Origin: Subtercola vilae
Lineage (GTDB): Bacteria; Actinomycetota; Actinomycetes; Actinomycetales; Microbacteriaceae
Direction: 5' to 3'
Assembly (NCBI RefSeq): GCF_004923255.1
Contig: NZ_QYRT01000006.1
Location: forward strand, 1 to 64,000
DNA: 64,000 nucleotides
The notes under the pieces: generated by a model
Database searches by the model: none
The model's input: the letters and a program-made list of their open reading frames with translations, nothing else
What the model was told of the DNA's origin: nothing
Position numbers and translations under genes: made by a program
Shown: in pieces, positions 43,663 through 53,508 of the stretch
Layout of the letters: every line of letters starts with the position of its first letter
Numbering within the stretch: the first letter of the stretch is position 1

Positions 43663-45402
43663 CTAGCGGGCAGTGACGGTGAGTCTCGGCAGCGTGGGAG
43701 CTGCCGGGGCCGCCACCTGCAGGCCCACGGAGAGTGTCTGTCCCGTGCCCACGGCGGCGCCCCAATCGACGCCGGTGCAGGTGATCGACGTCGACGCCTT
43801 CAGCGAGCACGTCATGCCCCACGCGTTGGTGATCGCGGTGGCACGGGTGTCGGGCCAGGTGACGCTCCAGCCCGAAGCTCCCGTGGTGCTGGTCACCGAG
43901 ACGGTGGCCACGTAGCCGTCGGCCCATGAGCTCTGCAGTGCCCAGCTGGCGCTCGCGGCGACGGGGCCGGCGGCGCTCGCGGTGGGAGGGCCGGTGGTTC
44001 CGGGCTGCGGTTTCGGCGACGGTGACGGTGGGGGTGGCGGTGACGACGATGGTGGGGTCCCGGTGGTGGGCTTCGGCGAAGGCGCCGGTGCTGGTGTAGT
44101 GGGAGTAATCGGCAGGGTCGGCGTGGTTGTGGTGCCGGTTGACGGAACGGGTGTCGGTGTCTGAACGGGAACCGGTGCCCCGGCGCCGAGCAGGGGTTTG
44201 AGTGCGCTGAGCTTGGCCGCCTGGGGAGTGACCCAGTCGTCTTTCACCAGGCCGCCGGTGTCGCCGCTGTCGGGGTTGAACGACCAGTAGGCGAAACTGA
44301 TGCCCGTGTTTGCGAGGTAGCTGACGATCGACGTCATCCACTTCGTATCAGAGGGGGTTGCGAGCGTGCTGCCGAATTCTCCGAGCAGCACGGGCGCGAT
44401 ATTCGACTTCGCGAGGTAGCCCCAGTTCTTGTCCCACAGCGGCGCGAGGTTCGCCGGGTAGTTCGCCGCGCTGAACCAGCTCTGGGTGTAGACCGACGAC
44501 GGGTAGTCGTGGGGCGAGTAGACGACCTGGTGGGCGACCGACAGGGTCACCGGTTTCGCCTTGACCCCGCCGAGCGCACCGCCCCACCATGTAGTGGTGC
44601 CGTCGGGCTGTCTGTCGGTGCCCTCGACGATGACGAGCAGTTTCGGGTTGACGCCGAGCACGGCGTTTCCTCCGCGGGTGGCCGCGGCCTGCCAGTCGAC
44701 GGCCGCAGTGCCGCAGCCCCAGCAGGCTGACCCGTGCGGCTCGTTGTGCAGGTCGACCCCGATGACGGTGGGGTTCGACGCGTAGCGTTTGGCGAGCATC
44801 CGCCAGTCTGAGAGCCAGGTGGATTCGGGGTACTGGGCCGTGTACCAGAGTTCTGACTGTGCGCCGGAGTCGGGGCGATGCTGGTCGAGAATGACGCTGA
44901 GGCCGTAGACCTTGGCGCGGGCGACGACGGCGTCTAAGACGAGCAGCGGCGAGAGATTCTTCAGGGTGGGATTGACGGCGTAGTTGATCGAGGTGGTGGC
45001 CTGGGCGGCCAGGCACTCGTTCGAGTACGGCAGGCGGATGGTGTTGAACCCCATCGATCTGATCTGGGCGAGCCCGGCGTCGAGGCTGATGCTCCAGAGG
45101 CCGTGGGGTGCGCAGTTCGATGTCTCCATGCCGAACCAGGCGGCGGCCTTGATGACGTAGGTCTTGCCGGTGCTGTCTTTGATGCTGCCGCCGTCGGTGT
45201 GCAGCCAGCCGGAGGGGGTGGTCGTCGGCGCGGGCGTGGTGGCGGTCGCCCCGCCGGCGGTGCTCGCCGCGGTCGCTGCAGTGGCAGAGGTGAGGCTCAG
45301 GCCCCCCGCCGCGAGAAGCAGTGCGATCGCGCCGGCGGCGAGGCGCCGCAGACCGGATCTGACCAGCGTTCTGTGGGCTGATCTGTACCCCGAATCGTGC
45401 AC
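43663..45402 (-). CDS. Secreted GH5 endoglucanase with C-terminal CBM2
   Basis: The 579-residue protein starts at GTG 45402 after AGGGGG. An N-terminal signal peptide (about residues 15-45) precedes a GH5 cellulase domain: WFGMETSNCAPHGLWS, LDQHRPDSG, acid/base Glu in DLHNEPHGS and nucleophile Glu in PVLLGEFGS. A long Pro/Thr/Ser linker (residues ~405-485) leads to a CBM2-like cellulose-binding domain (WALQSSWADGYVATVSV, GWSVTWP, ITNAWGMTCSL). It would be secreted and degrade cellulose or similar beta-glucans. It is convergent with the SDR gene with 11 bases between. Confidence 0.92.
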   Translation of the reverse strand: MHDSGYRSAHRTLVRSGLRRLAAGAIALLLAAGGLSLTSATAATAASTAGGATATTPAPTTTPSGWLHTDGGSIKDSTGKTYVIKAAAWFGMETSNCAPHGLWSISLDAGLAQIRSMGFNTIRLPYSNECLAAQATTSINYAVNPTLKNLSPLLVLDAVVARAKVYGLSVILDQHRPDSGAQSELWYTAQYPESTWLSDWRMLAKRYASNPTVIGVDLHNEPHGSACWGCGTAAVDWQAAATRGGNAVLGVNPKLLVIVEGTDRQPDGTTTWWGGALGGVKAKPVTLSVAHQVVYSPHDYPSSVYTQSWFSAANYPANLAPLWDKNWGYLAKSNIAPVLLGEFGSTLATPSDTKWMTSIVSYLANTGISFAYWSFNPDSGDTGGLVKDDWVTPQAAKLSALKPLLGAGAPVPVQTPTPVPSTGTTTTPTLPITPTTPAPAPSPKPTTGTPPSSSPPPPPSPSPKPQPGTTGPPTASAAGPVAASASWALQSSWADGYVATVSVTSTTGASGWSVTWPDTRATAITNAWGMTCSLKASTSITCTGVDWGAAVGTGQTLSVGLQVAAPAAPTLPRLTVTAR

Positions 45403-45464
45403 GCTGGGCCCCCTGTAAGAACCTCATCTGCCCCGGCGGGGAGCATACCGTAGAACTGGTAGAA

Positions 45465-45494
45465 TTGACGTCGGCCTATTTTCGCTGGTCGAAT
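45465..45494 (+). promoter_or_regulatory. Possible promoter of the carD gene
   Basis: TTGACG (45465-45470) and TCGAAT (45489-45494) are spaced by 18 bases and lie 29 bases before the start codon. TTGACG is a good -35 form for actinobacterial SigA; the -10 is weaker. Tentative. Confidence 0.35.
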
Positions 45495-45523
45495 GCACGA
45501 CAAACGGATTGAGGCATACTCGC

Positions 45524-46039
45524 ATGAACTTCGAAGTCGGAGAAACCTTGGTTTACCCGCACCACGGTGCGGTCACCATTACACACGTCGAAACCCGCAC
45601 GATCAAGGGTGTCGAAAAAACCTATCTCACGATGAGCGTGCACACCAGCGAACTCACCATCAAGCTCCCGGTCGACAACATCGACCTCGTGGGCGTTCGA
45701 GACGTCATCGACGACGCCGGTGTCGAAGCGGTCTACGACGTTCTGCGCAACCCGTTCGTCGAAGAGCCGGGCAACTGGTCGCGCCGGTACAAGGCCAACC
45801 AGGAGAAGATGGCCAGCGGCAGCGTCTTTCGGGTCGGCGAGGTTGTTCGTGACCTCTGGCGCCGCGACGTCGAGCGCGGTGTCTCGGCCGGCGAGAAGCG
45901 CATGCTTCTGAAGGCGCGCCAGATTCTCGTCTCCGAACTCGCGCTTGCGCAGAGCATGACAGACGAAGAGGCCTCAGCGGCGCTCGACGCCGTGCTCGCC
46001 ACCGTGACCGTGGGCGTCGAAGCCAACACCACGGCCTGA
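45524..46039 (+). CDS. carD: CarD-family RNA-polymerase-binding transcriptional regulator
   Basis: The protein has 171 residues from ATG 45524 ([19 protein letters not shown]). The N-terminal Tudor-like RNAP-interaction domain is followed by a helical DNA-binding domain containing [21 protein letters not shown] in two parts and the conserved Trp in this region. In mycobacteria CarD stabilises the open promoter complex with RNA polymerase beta and SigA and is essential. The same role is expected here. The start was chosen because the family sequence begins at this Met. It is followed by the CitE-like gene in the same direction after about 90 bp. Confidence 0.92.
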   Translation: MNFEVGETLVYPHHGAVTITHVETRTIKGVEKTYLTMSVHTSELTIKLPVDNIDLVGVRDVIDDAGVEAVYDVLRNPFVEEPGNWSRRYKANQEKMASGSVFRVGEVVRDLWRRDVERGVSAGEKRMLLKARQILVSELALAQSMTDEEASAALDAVLATVTVGVEANTTA

Positions 46040-46131
46040 ACTGCCTGAGCTGCTTGAGCTGCTTGAGTAGCTTCGCGGCTCGAACAGTTTCACCACCGCA
46101 CCCGAACACACTGCCGTAGAGAAGGTCGTCG

Positions 46132-47004
46132 ATGACGTTTACCCCCGAACGAGAAACCTCCGCCTCGTCGCCTGACACCCGCCGCGGTGTCTCGGCTGAG
46201 ATCGCCCGCTCGTGGCTGCTGGTGAATGCCACACGGCCCGAGACCTTCGATCAGGTGGCCGCCTCGCGCGCCGACCAGATCATTCTCGACATCGAAGACG
46301 CGGTCGACCCGAAAGCAAAACCAGCCGCCCGTGAAGGCGTGGCGCGCTGGCTGAGCGAGGGCGGCAGCGCCTGGGTGCGCATCAACGACCGCACCACCGA
46401 CTTCTGGTCGGGTGACGTGGATGCCCTGAAAGGCATTCCCGGTCTGAGGGGTGTCATGCTGGCCAAGACCGAGGCCGGCGCGCACGTCTCCGAGACGTTC
46501 GACCGGCTGGGCGGCAGCACTCCGGTCATCGCGCTCATCGAGTCGGCGCTGGGAATCGAAGAGGCCCGCTCCATTGCTGAGGCGCGCGGCGCGTTCCGCT
46601 TGGCGTTCGGCAGCGGTGACTATCGGCGCGACACCGGAACCGGTGCCGACGACCTCGCCATGGCGTACCCGCGCTCGCGCCTCGTGGTGGCGAGCCGCAT
46701 CGGCAAGCTTCCCGGCCCGATCGACGGCCCTACGGTGGGCAGCAGCCATCCGGTGCTGCGTGAACAGTCGGCGCTCGCCGTCACACTCGGCCTCACAGGC
46801 AAGCTCTGCCTCGACGTCGAGCAGCTACCCGTCATCAACGAGGTCATCAGCCCCACCCGCTCAGACGCCACGTGGGCCCGCGACTTTCTCGCCGACTTCG
46901 AGTCGCGCGGCCGCGTCATTCGCGACGGCAGCGACCTGCCTCGCCTCGGCCGCGCGCAGAAGATCGACAAGCTGGCTCAGGCGTTCGGCATCAAGCCGCT
47001 GTAG
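46132..47004 (+). CDS. HpcH/HpaI/CitE family aldolase/lyase (CoA ester lyase-like)
   Basis: The 290-residue TIM-barrel protein has the metal-binding CitE pattern: DQIILDIEDAVDPKAK with the acidic metal ligands, AWVRINDRTTDFW, then VIALIESALGIEEA and LAFGSGDYRRDTG. Family members cleave citryl-CoA, malyl-CoA or related beta-hydroxyacyl-CoAs, or hydrolyse such esters. No partner lyase or CoA-transferase genes are nearby, so the substrate is unknown. A GAAGG ribosome-binding region precedes the ATG. Confidence 0.85.
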   Translation: MTFTPERETSASSPDTRRGVSAEIARSWLLVNATRPETFDQVAASRADQIILDIEDAVDPKAKPAAREGVARWLSEGGSAWVRINDRTTDFWSGDVDALKGIPGLRGVMLAKTEAGAHVSETFDRLGGSTPVIALIESALGIEEARSIAEARGAFRLAFGSGDYRRDTGTGADDLAMAYPRSRLVVASRIGKLPGPIDGPTVGSSHPVLREQSALAVTLGLTGKLCLDVEQLPVINEVISPTRSDATWARDFLADFESRGRVIRDGSDLPRLGRAQKIDKLAQAFGIKPL

Positions 47005-47114
47005 AGCGAGGTTCTGTAGGTCGAGCTGCCGAAGGTCGAGGTGCGGCTGCCAGTTCGAAGCACTCCGGTGCGCCGCGCGGGAATGTTCGGGGCTGCCGTG
47101 CGGCTGTACCCAGA

Positions 47115-47378
47115 GTGAAGGTTGAACTCTGGTCGTCGTCGTTCTGCGGAGCGTGCGCCTCGACGCGCGCCGTGATCGAACAGGCACAGTGGCTTGTAGC
47201 CGGCGTGACTCTCAGTGAGCGCAACGTGGCACTCGCCCCTGACGCTGCCGAACTCGCCCGCATCGAGGCCACGCCCACCGTCATCTTCTCCTCCGACGAC
47301 GGCACCGAGGTCTTTCGCTCGGCTGGCGTGCCGACCATCCACCAGGTGCTCGCCGGCCTCGCCCTCGCCGCGGGCTGA
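47115..47378 (+). CDS. Small thioredoxin-like protein
   Basis: An 87-residue protein from GTG 47115 with the thioredoxin-type active site FCGAC close to the N-terminus (VKVELWSSSFCGACASTRAV). The cis-Pro region appears as ARIEATPTVIFSSDDG. The first helix and strands of a full-length thioredoxin are shortened, so this is a minimal form. It probably acts as a cytoplasmic disulfide reductase or partner of an oxidoreductase. The GTG start has only a weak ribosome-binding site. It converges on folA. Confidence 0.78.
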   Translation: MKVELWSSSFCGACASTRAVIEQAQWLVAGVTLSERNVALAPDAAELARIEATPTVIFSSDDGTEVFRSAGVPTIHQVLAGLALAAG

Positions 47379-47392
47379 CGTCGCCCCGCGGG

Positions 47393-47890
47393 TCAGCGGC
47401 TGTGGGCGTGGGTGTGGGTGACGAAACGGTACCGGATGCCCGTTCGGGAGATGGCCCAGGCCGTGGCGGTGCTCTGCCACGAGTCGCCCGGCCTCGGCGC
47501 AACGGTGTCACCCGCGACGTCGAGGTCGACCTCTGTCACCTCGAGCCGGGCGGCGTGAGAGATGCTCTGGCGGTAGAGCTCGCCGCCCCCGATGACCCAG
47601 AGCGGAGCATCCGGAGCCGTGAAGCGGGGCAGAACCTCGTCGAGCGAGTGCACCACCTCGGCGCCGCGGCTCGACCAGCCTGGGTCGCGCGTGAGCACGA
47701 GGTTCTGCCGGCCCGGCAGGGGGCGAAAGCGTTCGGGCAGCGAATCCCAGGTGCGCCGGCCCATGAGCACAGTGCCGCCGGTGGTCACCTCGCGAAAGTG
47801 CGCGAGGTCTTCGGGCACGTGCCAGGGAATACCGCCGCCGTCGCCGATGACCCCGCCCCGGGCTTCGGCCCAGATCAGCGAGACGCTCAC
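47393..47890 (-). CDS. folA: Dihydrofolate reductase
   Basis: The 165-residue enzyme starts [32 protein letters not shown] in two parts, with the substrate-binding WxVPEDLxxF pattern, then [13 protein letters not shown] with NADPH-binding residues and [12 protein letters not shown]. It reduces dihydrofolate to tetrahydrofolate, needed after each thymidylate synthase turnover. Its ATG overlaps the thyA stop, so both are made together. This folA-thyA order is common in actinobacteria. Confidence 0.95.
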   Translation of the reverse strand: MSVSLIWAEARGGVIGDGGGIPWHVPEDLAHFREVTTGGTVLMGRRTWDSLPERFRPLPGRQNLVLTRDPGWSSRGAEVVHSLDEVLPRFTAPDAPLWVIGGGELYRQSISHAARLEVTEVDLDVAGDTVAPRPGDSWQSTATAWAISRTGIRYRFVTHTHAHSR

Positions 47891-48696
47891 ACCGCGACCG
47901 GCGCCTTGATGGCCGGGTGGTGCTGGTAGTTCACGACCGCGAAGTCGTCATAGGTGTAGTCGAAGATGCTCGCGGGGGTGCGCGTCAGTTCGAGGGTCGG
48001 CAGAGGGAAAGGCGACCGACTGAGCTGCTCGATGACCTGCTCGCGGTGGTTGTCGTAGATGTGGCAGTCACCGCCCGTCCAGATGAAGTCGCCCACCTCG
48101 AGGCCGGCCTGCGCCGCCACCAGGTGGGTGAGCAGGGCGTAGCTGGCGATGTTGAAGGGAACCCCGAGAAACAGGTCGGCGCTCCGCTGGTACAGCTGGC
48201 ATGAGAGCTTGCCGTCGGCCACGTAGAACTGGAAGAACGCGTGGCAGGGCGCGAGCGCCATCTGCGGAATGTCGGCCACATTCCACGCCGACACGATCAT
48301 GCGCCGCGAGTCGGGGTCGGTCTTCAGCGTTTCGATGACCTGGCTGATCTGGTCGATGTGCGAGCCGTCGGGCGTGGGCCACGAGCGCCACTGCACGCCG
48401 TACACCGGGCCGAGTTCGCCAGCGGCGTCGGCCCACTCGTTCCAGATGCTGACGCCGTTCTCCTGCAGCCAGCCCACGTTGCTCTCGCCGCGCAGAAACC
48501 ACAGCAGCTCGTAGGCGATCGACTTGAAGTGCACCCGTTTGGTGGTGATCAACGGAAACCCCTGCGAGAGGTCGAAGCGCAACTGCGCGCCGAACACACT
48601 CGTGGTGCCGGTGCCCGTGCGGTCACCCTTCGCAACTCCCTCGGCGAGCGTGTGGCGTAGCAGGTCTTCGTAGGGGGTGGCGAGTGAATTAGTCAT
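47887..48696 (-). CDS. thyA: Thymidylate synthase
   Basis: The protein has 269 residues from ATG 48696 ([17 protein letters not shown]); an upstream extension lacks coding character. The catalytic Cys lies in [14 protein letters not shown]. dUMP-binding residues are in [19 protein letters not shown] and folate-binding in [12 protein letters not shown]. It methylates dUMP to dTMP with methylene-tetrahydrofolate. It is co-transcribed with folA (four-base overlap) and divergent from the EthD gene. Confidence 0.96.
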   Translation of the reverse strand: MTNSLATPYEDLLRHTLAEGVAKGDRTGTGTTSVFGAQLRFDLSQGFPLITTKRVHFKSIAYELLWFLRGESNVGWLQENGVSIWNEWADAAGELGPVYGVQWRSWPTPDGSHIDQISQVIETLKTDPDSRRMIVSAWNVADIPQMALAPCHAFFQFYVADGKLSCQLYQRSADLFLGVPFNIASYALLTHLVAAQAGLEVGDFIWTGGDCHIYDNHREQVIEQLSRSPFPLPTLELTRTPASIFDYTYDDFAVVNYQHHPAIKAPVAV

Positions 48697-48793
48697 CCCT
48701 GTGAGCGTAATACGCACGTACGATGAAAGCACGCGCTCCGCACGGCGACGAGCGGATGCCCGTTCTCTGACAATCGACAAGAAGGCGTGTGCC

Positions 48794-49105
48794 ATGCCAA
48801 CAAAACTCACTGTCATCTACGACAACCCCACCGACGCAGAGGCCTTCGAAGAGGGCTACGCGCGTGAACAGGTGGCGCTGGCGAAGAAGGTTCCCGGGCT
48901 CATCCGGTTCGAATCGTCGAAGGTGTGGCCGAAAGAAGACGGCACCCCAACGCCCGCGTACCGCATGATCGACTTGTACTTCGACGACTACGACTCGGCC
49001 AGCGCGGCCGTCGCCACGCCCGAGGCCGCTCTGTTGTTCCCGTCGATCTTCGGCCTCGCCACCGGTGGCGTTCGGCTGCTGTTCTCCGACATCGAAGAGA
49101 GCTGA
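48794..49105 (+). CDS. EthD family protein
   Basis: The protein has 103 residues from ATG 48794, a ferredoxin-like dimeric alpha+beta fold: [20 protein letters not shown], then [19 protein letters not shown] and [18 protein letters not shown], ending [14 protein letters not shown]. EthD was first seen in an ethyl tert-butyl ether degradation operon, and many relatives have unknown roles. It lies four bases before the glutathione peroxidase gene in the same direction, so they probably form an operon. Confidence 0.85.
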   Translation: MPTKLTVIYDNPTDAEAFEEGYAREQVALAKKVPGLIRFESSKVWPKEDGTPTPAYRMIDLYFDDYDSASAAVATPEAALLFPSIFGLATGGVRLLFSDIEES

Positions 49106-49108
49106 CGC

Positions 49109-49597
49109 GTGCCTGAGCTCAACGACATCGCCATTACCACCATCGACGGCGGTGAGACCACCCTCGCCGAGTTCGGCGACCAGGTGAAGCTCGTCGTCAA
49201 CGTGGCCTCGCGGTGCGGTCTCGCGCCGCAGTACAACAAGCTCGAGCAGCTGCAGAAGACCTACGGTGACCGTGGCTTCACCGTGCTCGGGTTTCCGAGC
49301 AACCAGTTTCTGCAGGAGCTCGGCACCGAAGAGGCCATCAAGGAGTACTGCTCAACGACCTGGGGCATCACGTTTCCCATGTTCGAGAAGATCAAGGTGA
49401 ACGGCCGTTCGGCCCACCCGCTCTACGCCGAGCTGAAGAAGACTCCGGATGCCCAGGGCAAGGCCGGGCGGGTGACCTGGAACTTCGAGAAGTTCGTCAT
49501 CACCCCGTCGGGTGAGGTTCACCGCTTCCGCCCGCGCACCGAGCCAGACGACCCCGAGATCATCGGGTTGATCGAGCGGTCGCTGCCCGCCGTTTAG
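49109..49597 (+). CDS. Glutathione peroxidase-type thiol peroxidase
   Basis: The 162-residue protein starts at GTG 49109. The peroxidatic Cys lies in NVASRCGLAPQYNKLE, and the catalytic Gln/Trp/Asn set appears in FPSNQF and VTWNFEKFV. A second Cys in EYCSTTWGITFPMF sits where yeast Gpx3 has its resolving Cys. This predicts a thioredoxin-dependent peroxidase using Cys, not selenocysteine. It reduces hydroperoxides. It converges on padR with the stop codons overlapping. Confidence 0.9.
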   Translation: MPELNDIAITTIDGGETTLAEFGDQVKLVVNVASRCGLAPQYNKLEQLQKTYGDRGFTVLGFPSNQFLQELGTEEAIKEYCSTTWGITFPMFEKIKVNGRSAHPLYAELKKTPDAQGKAGRVTWNFEKFVITPSGEVHRFRPRTEPDDPEIIGLIERSLPAV

Positions 49598-50250
49598 TCG
49601 GCGAGGATCAGGTAGAGGGCGCGGCGCGCCTCGTCGAGCTTCTCGATGGCGGCGGTGCGCTGCGCCTCTGTTGCGCCGTGCCGAAACTGCTGAACGACGC
49701 CCATGAGCTTGCCGACGCTCTCGATGAACGCAGTGTCTTGGGCGTTGCGGCCGGGGGTCGCCTCCCACGCCTTCTTCAGTTCGTCTTCGTGCTCGGCGAG
49801 GTAGGCCCGACCGGCGTGAGTGAGCTCGTACTCGGTGCGGCGACCGTCGCCAGAAGAGGCGATCAGCTCCTCATCGACGAGCTGCTGAAGCGTGGGGTAG
49901 ACCGAGCCGGGGCTCGGGCGCCACGTGCCGCCGGTGCGTTCCGCGATGGCCTTGATCATGCCGTAGCCATTTGAAGGGCCATCGGCCAGCAGCGACAGGA
50001 TGACCGAGCGAATGTCGCCCTTGCCTGCCCGCCGGTTGCCGCGGGGCCCGAAGCCCGGGCCGAACCCGCCGCCGAGGGGGCCGAAACCGCCGGGGCCGAA
50101 GCCGCGGCCTTCTCCGCCGCCGAACCCGCCGCCGAAGTTGCGGTGTTCGAAGCTGCGGTGTTCTGAATTGTGATGACCACCGTTGTGGTGGCCCGAGTCG
50201 TGCTGGCGCCCGAAGGGCGTGTTCTCTGAGTTGATGTGATTGCGGTTCAT
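49594..50250 (-). CDS. PadR-family regulator with a His/Gly-rich N-terminal extension
   Basis: The protein has 218 residues from ATG 50250, preferred over GTG 50262 because AGAAAGG is better spaced from it. The first ~75 residues are rich in His and Gly (HDSGHHNGGHHNSEHRSF; GGFGGGEGRGFGPGGFG) and probably disordered or metal-binding. The PadR winged helix follows: DIRSVILSLLADGPSNGYGM, PSPGSVYPTLQQLVDEELI. The C-terminal helix mediates dimerisation. A perfect dyad overlies the promoter. The gene is divergent from the aminotransferase gene. Confidence 0.88.
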   Translation of the reverse strand: MNRNHINSENTPFGRQHDSGHHNGGHHNSEHRSFEHRNFGGGFGGGEGRGFGPGGFGPLGGGFGPGFGPRGNRRAGKGDIRSVILSLLADGPSNGYGMIKAIAERTGGTWRPSPGSVYPTLQQLVDEELIASSGDGRRTEYELTHAGRAYLAEHEDELKKAWEATPGRNAQDTAFIESVGKLMGVVQQFRHGATEAQRTAAIEKLDEARRALYLILAD

Positions 50251-50306
50251 TATCGCGTTCACCTTTCTGATGATTGATGTATCACCGAGTATCGGCGATG
50301 GGTTAA

Positions 50307-50335
50307 AGATATATCGCTATATATCGTTAAGTCAA
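50307..50335 (-). promoter_or_regulatory. padR promoter with overlapping operator dyad
   Basis: GATATAT-CGCT-ATATATC (50308-50325) is a perfect dyad. Reading leftward, TTGACT (50330-50335) and ATATCT (50307-50312) are spaced by 17 bases and form a good promoter that the dyad overlaps. This predicts PadR autorepression. The aminotransferase gene on the other side may also be affected. Confidence 0.7.
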
Positions 50336-50391
50336 GCAGGCGAACAAAAATGATTCGTCGATCGGTGGGCAGCATCGGGCAGACTGGGGCA

Positions 50392-51585
50392 ATGCCCGCT
50401 GTTCCTGCAGATTCCCTTCGCTCAGACACGCTCGACCTTCTTCGCCAGCGCACCAGCGCCAAGTGGCGCACCTACCCGAACGACGTGCTCCCCCTGTTCG
50501 TCGCCGAGATGGATTACCCTCTCGCCGCTCCCCTCGCCGCAGCCTTCCGGGCCGTGATCGAACGCTCAGACGTGGGCTACATCGGTTCGCCCGATGCGGT
50601 GGGCACCGCCTTCAGTTCGTTCGCTGCCACACGGTGGGGGTGGAGCATCGATGCCACGGGCATCCGCACCACCACCGATGTGAGCGTGGCGATCGTCGAG
50701 ACCCTGCGCCAGGCCGTGGCCCCCGGCTCGGCAATCGTGATCATGCCGCCGGTCTATGCGCCGTTCTTTGAGCTGGTGCCCGAAGCGGGCTGTGTGGTGG
50801 TCGAAGTGCCGTTGAACGACGACGGCGAGACATGCTCGATCGACCTCGACGGTCTCGAACGGGCGTTCGAGGCCGGTGCGAAGGGGGTGCTGCTCTGCAA
50901 CCCGCACAATCCGTTGGGGCTCGTGCACACCAGGGAGACGCTGTCGGCGGTCGCTGCGCTGGCCGAGCGGTATGGCGCCATCGTTGTGAGCGACGAGATC
51001 CATGGGCCGCTGGTGCACCCCGGCGTCACGTTCACGCCGTACCTCAGCGTCTCTGATGCCGCACGCCGGCACGCGGTGGCGGTCACCTCGGCGAGCAAGG
51101 GCTGGAACGTCGCTGGTGCCAAGTGCGCTCTCATGGTCGCTGCGGGCCCCGAGATGCTTGCTCTGCTCGACGCGATGCCCGCCGAGGTGAGCATGCGCAC
51201 CAGCCAGTTCGGGTTGCACGGCAGCGTGGCCGCCTTCACCGACGGCGAACCGTGGCTCGACGGGGCACTCGCGTGCATCGGTCGGAGCGCCGACCTGCTC
51301 GAAGAGTTGCTCGCCGAACACCTGCCCGAAGTGCGGTTTCGTCGCCCGCAGGCGAGCTACCTGGCGTGGCTCGACTTCAGGGCTCTCGCCTGGGGCGACG
51401 ACCCGAGCATCCGGGCGCTCGAGGAGGCAGCGGTTGCTCTGAACCCGGGCCCCTCGTTCGGCTCGCCGGGCAGGGGGTTCGCGCGGCTGAACCTGGCGTG
51501 CTCGGCGGAGGTGCTGACAGAGGCAGTACGGCGCCTGGCGTCGGCCGAGGCGGCGGCGGGCGCGGGCAGAGGCACTGACCGATGA
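50392..51585 (+). CDS. PatB/MalY-type PLP-dependent aminotransferase / cystathionine beta-lyase
   Basis: The protein has 397 residues from ATG 50392. The fold-type I PLP site is clear: [38 protein letters not shown] in two parts, and the Schiff-base Lys in [13 protein letters not shown]. PatB/MalY proteins cleave C-S bonds in cystathionine and related compounds and sometimes act as regulators. It overlaps the NhaA gene start by four bases. The divergent padR may regulate it. An upstream ATG (50350) would add 14 residues. Confidence 0.88.
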   Translation: MPAVPADSLRSDTLDLLRQRTSAKWRTYPNDVLPLFVAEMDYPLAAPLAAAFRAVIERSDVGYIGSPDAVGTAFSSFAATRWGWSIDATGIRTTTDVSVAIVETLRQAVAPGSAIVIMPPVYAPFFELVPEAGCVVVEVPLNDDGETCSIDLDGLERAFEAGAKGVLLCNPHNPLGLVHTRETLSAVAALAERYGAIVVSDEIHGPLVHPGVTFTPYLSVSDAARRHAVAVTSASKGWNVAGAKCALMVAAGPEMLALLDAMPAEVSMRTSQFGLHGSVAAFTDGEPWLDGALACIGRSADLLEELLAEHLPEVRFRRPQASYLAWLDFRALAWGDDPSIRALEEAAVALNPGPSFGSPGRGFARLNLACSAEVLTEAVRRLASAEAAAGAGRGTDR

Positions 51586-53477
51586 CGGCTGGCGCAGAGA
51601 GCCCCGAGGTCACTGAGGGTGATCGCGCGCCGTTCTTTCCCCGGCTTCGAGAGAAGCTGAATCAACGGAGAGGCTTCTCTGACACCGAGAAGACGGCCGC
51701 GGCGCTGCTGCTCATCGCCACCGTCGCGGCGCTGGTGTGGGCGAACTGGCCGGGCGGCAGCACGTACGACTCCTTCTGGCACTCGACCATCTCGCTGCGT
51801 ATCGGCGGCTCGTCGCTCGAACTCGACTTTCGGTCGGTGGTCAACGAAGCGCTGATGACGCTGTTCTTCTTCGTTGTGGGGCTCGAGGTGAAACGTGAAT
51901 TCGCGCTGGGGGAGCTCAGCGACTGGTCGCGTGCGGTGGTGCCCGTGGCTGCCGCCATAGCGGGTCTGGCGATTCCCGCCGTGATCTTTCTGGCCATCAA
52001 CCCGAGCGGTGAGACGGCCCACGCGTGGGGAGTCGTCATCTCGAGCGACACGGCATTTCTGCTCGGGGCCCTCGCCATCGTCGGGCCCCGGCTGCCCGGG
52101 CATCTGCGCATCTTTCTCCTCGCACTCGCCGTTGTCGACGACGTCGGTGCGCTCGCGGTCATTGCCATCTTCTACACCGGGCACCTCGACATAGTTCCGC
52201 TGGTCGTGGCCGTGCTCGGGCTGGCTGTCATCTGGTCTCTGAGGTACCTGCGACTCGGCCAGGGGCCGGCCTACGTGGTGTTCTCCATCGTCGTGTGGGT
52301 CGCGCTGTATGCCTCTGGCGTGCAACCCACCCTGGCTGGAGTCGCCATTGCGCTGGCGATTCCGGTCTACGCGCCGCGGCGGCGCGAAGTTGAGAACGCG
52401 GCGGCTCTCAGCCGGGCGTTCCGCCAATCGCCGAACCCCGCATACGCGCAGGCTGCCGTCAGGGGCCTGCTCGGGTCTGTCTCGGTGAACGATCGGCTGC
52501 ACACGCTCTACTCGCCCTACACGAGCTTCATCATTCTGCCGGTGTTCGCGCTGGCCAACGCCGGGGTTCATCTCACCGGCGAGACGCTGGCGGCGGCCAT
52601 CCGGTCACCCCTCACCTGGGGTGTGGTGGCGGGGCTCGTCATCGGCAAGCTCGTGGGCATCACCGGAATCACGGCTCTCATCAAGGTACTGAAACTCGGC
52701 GTACTCGCGCCCGGTCTCACCCTGGGCCGAGTGGCCGGCGGGGCCGCGCTCTCAGGCATCGGGTTCACTATCTCGCTGTTCATCATCGATCTTGCCATCA
52801 CCGATCCGCAGCAGCAAGACGAAGCGCGCGTCGGCGTGCTCGCGGCGTCGCTCATCGCCTTTCTGCTCGGCTGGGCGGTGTTCAGAATCGTCGACAGGGT
52901 GCAGCCTCCGTCGCGCATGAGCCAGGTGCTCGCCAGACCCGTCGACCCTCGGCGCGACCACATCAAAGGGCCGCTGGATGCCCCGCTCACGCTGGTCGAA
53001 TACGGCGACTTCGAGTGCCCCTTCTGTTCGAAGGCAACGGGGTCGATCGATGAGGTTCGCGCGCACTTCGGCGATGACCTCCGGTATGTCTGGAGACACT
53101 TGCCGCTCACTCGGGTTCACCCGCACGCGCTCCTCGCGGCGCGCGCCAGCGAGGCCGCAGCGCTGCAGGGGCGGTTCTTCGATCTGTCGCCTGTGATGTT
53201 CGAGAATCAAGACGAACTCGAGTTCGACGACCTGCTCGGCTACGCGGCCGCCCTCGGGCTCGATCTCGACCGATTCGAAGAAGACATGCGCTCAAGCGAC
53301 GTGGTGAATCGCGTGCGTGACGACACGATCGACGCCGACCTGATGGACGTGCACTCGACACCGACCTTCTTCATCGACGGCAAGCGGCACCACGGGCCCT
53401 ACGACGCGGCGAGCCTCATTCGTGAGTTGAACCTGACCCGGCCGCTCTCGGGTGCCCCGCGCACGACGCAGGTTTAG
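51582..53477 (+). CDS. NhaA Na+/H+ antiporter fused to a DsbA-like thioredoxin domain
   Basis: The 631-residue protein has an NhaA part (residues ~25-440) with the ion-binding Asp pair in [19 protein letters not shown] and TM motifs such as [18 protein letters not shown] and [20 protein letters not shown]. The C-terminal domain (~455-625) is a thioredoxin/DsbA fold with CPFC at 479-482 ([16 protein letters not shown]) and the cis-Pro STPTFFIDG. Such fusions occur in other actinobacteria. The antiporter handles Na+/pH homeostasis. The thioredoxin domain follows the membrane part directly, and its role in the antiporter is unknown. Confidence 0.92.
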   Translation: MTAGAESPEVTEGDRAPFFPRLREKLNQRRGFSDTEKTAAALLLIATVAALVWANWPGGSTYDSFWHSTISLRIGGSSLELDFRSVVNEALMTLFFFVVGLEVKREFALGELSDWSRAVVPVAAAIAGLAIPAVIFLAINPSGETAHAWGVVISSDTAFLLGALAIVGPRLPGHLRIFLLALAVVDDVGALAVIAIFYTGHLDIVPLVVAVLGLAVIWSLRYLRLGQGPAYVVFSIVVWVALYASGVQPTLAGVAIALAIPVYAPRRREVENAAALSRAFRQSPNPAYAQAAVRGLLGSVSVNDRLHTLYSPYTSFIILPVFALANAGVHLTGETLAAAIRSPLTWGVVAGLVIGKLVGITGITALIKVLKLGVLAPGLTLGRVAGGAALSGIGFTISLFIIDLAITDPQQQDEARVGVLAASLIAFLLGWAVFRIVDRVQPPSRMSQVLARPVDPRRDHIKGPLDAPLTLVEYGDFECPFCSKATGSIDEVRAHFGDDLRYVWRHLPLTRVHPHALLAARASEAAALQGRFFDLSPVMFENQDELEFDDLLGYAAALGLDLDRFEEDMRSSDVVNRVRDDTIDADLMDVHSTPTFFIDGKRHHGPYDAASLIRELNLTRPLSGAPRTTQV

Positions 53478-53508
53478 GCTGGAAGCTCGGATGCAAGGGA
53501 GTGTGTGA

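Noticed and set aside
41574-45402. Complete mycofactocin cluster
   Set aside because: Only the mftD-like gene and one SDR are present. No mftA, B, C, E or F could be found in any frame nearby.
48900-48920. tRNA-like T-loop motif GGTTCGAATC
   Set aside because: It lies within the EthD coding sequence and no cloverleaf can be formed around it.
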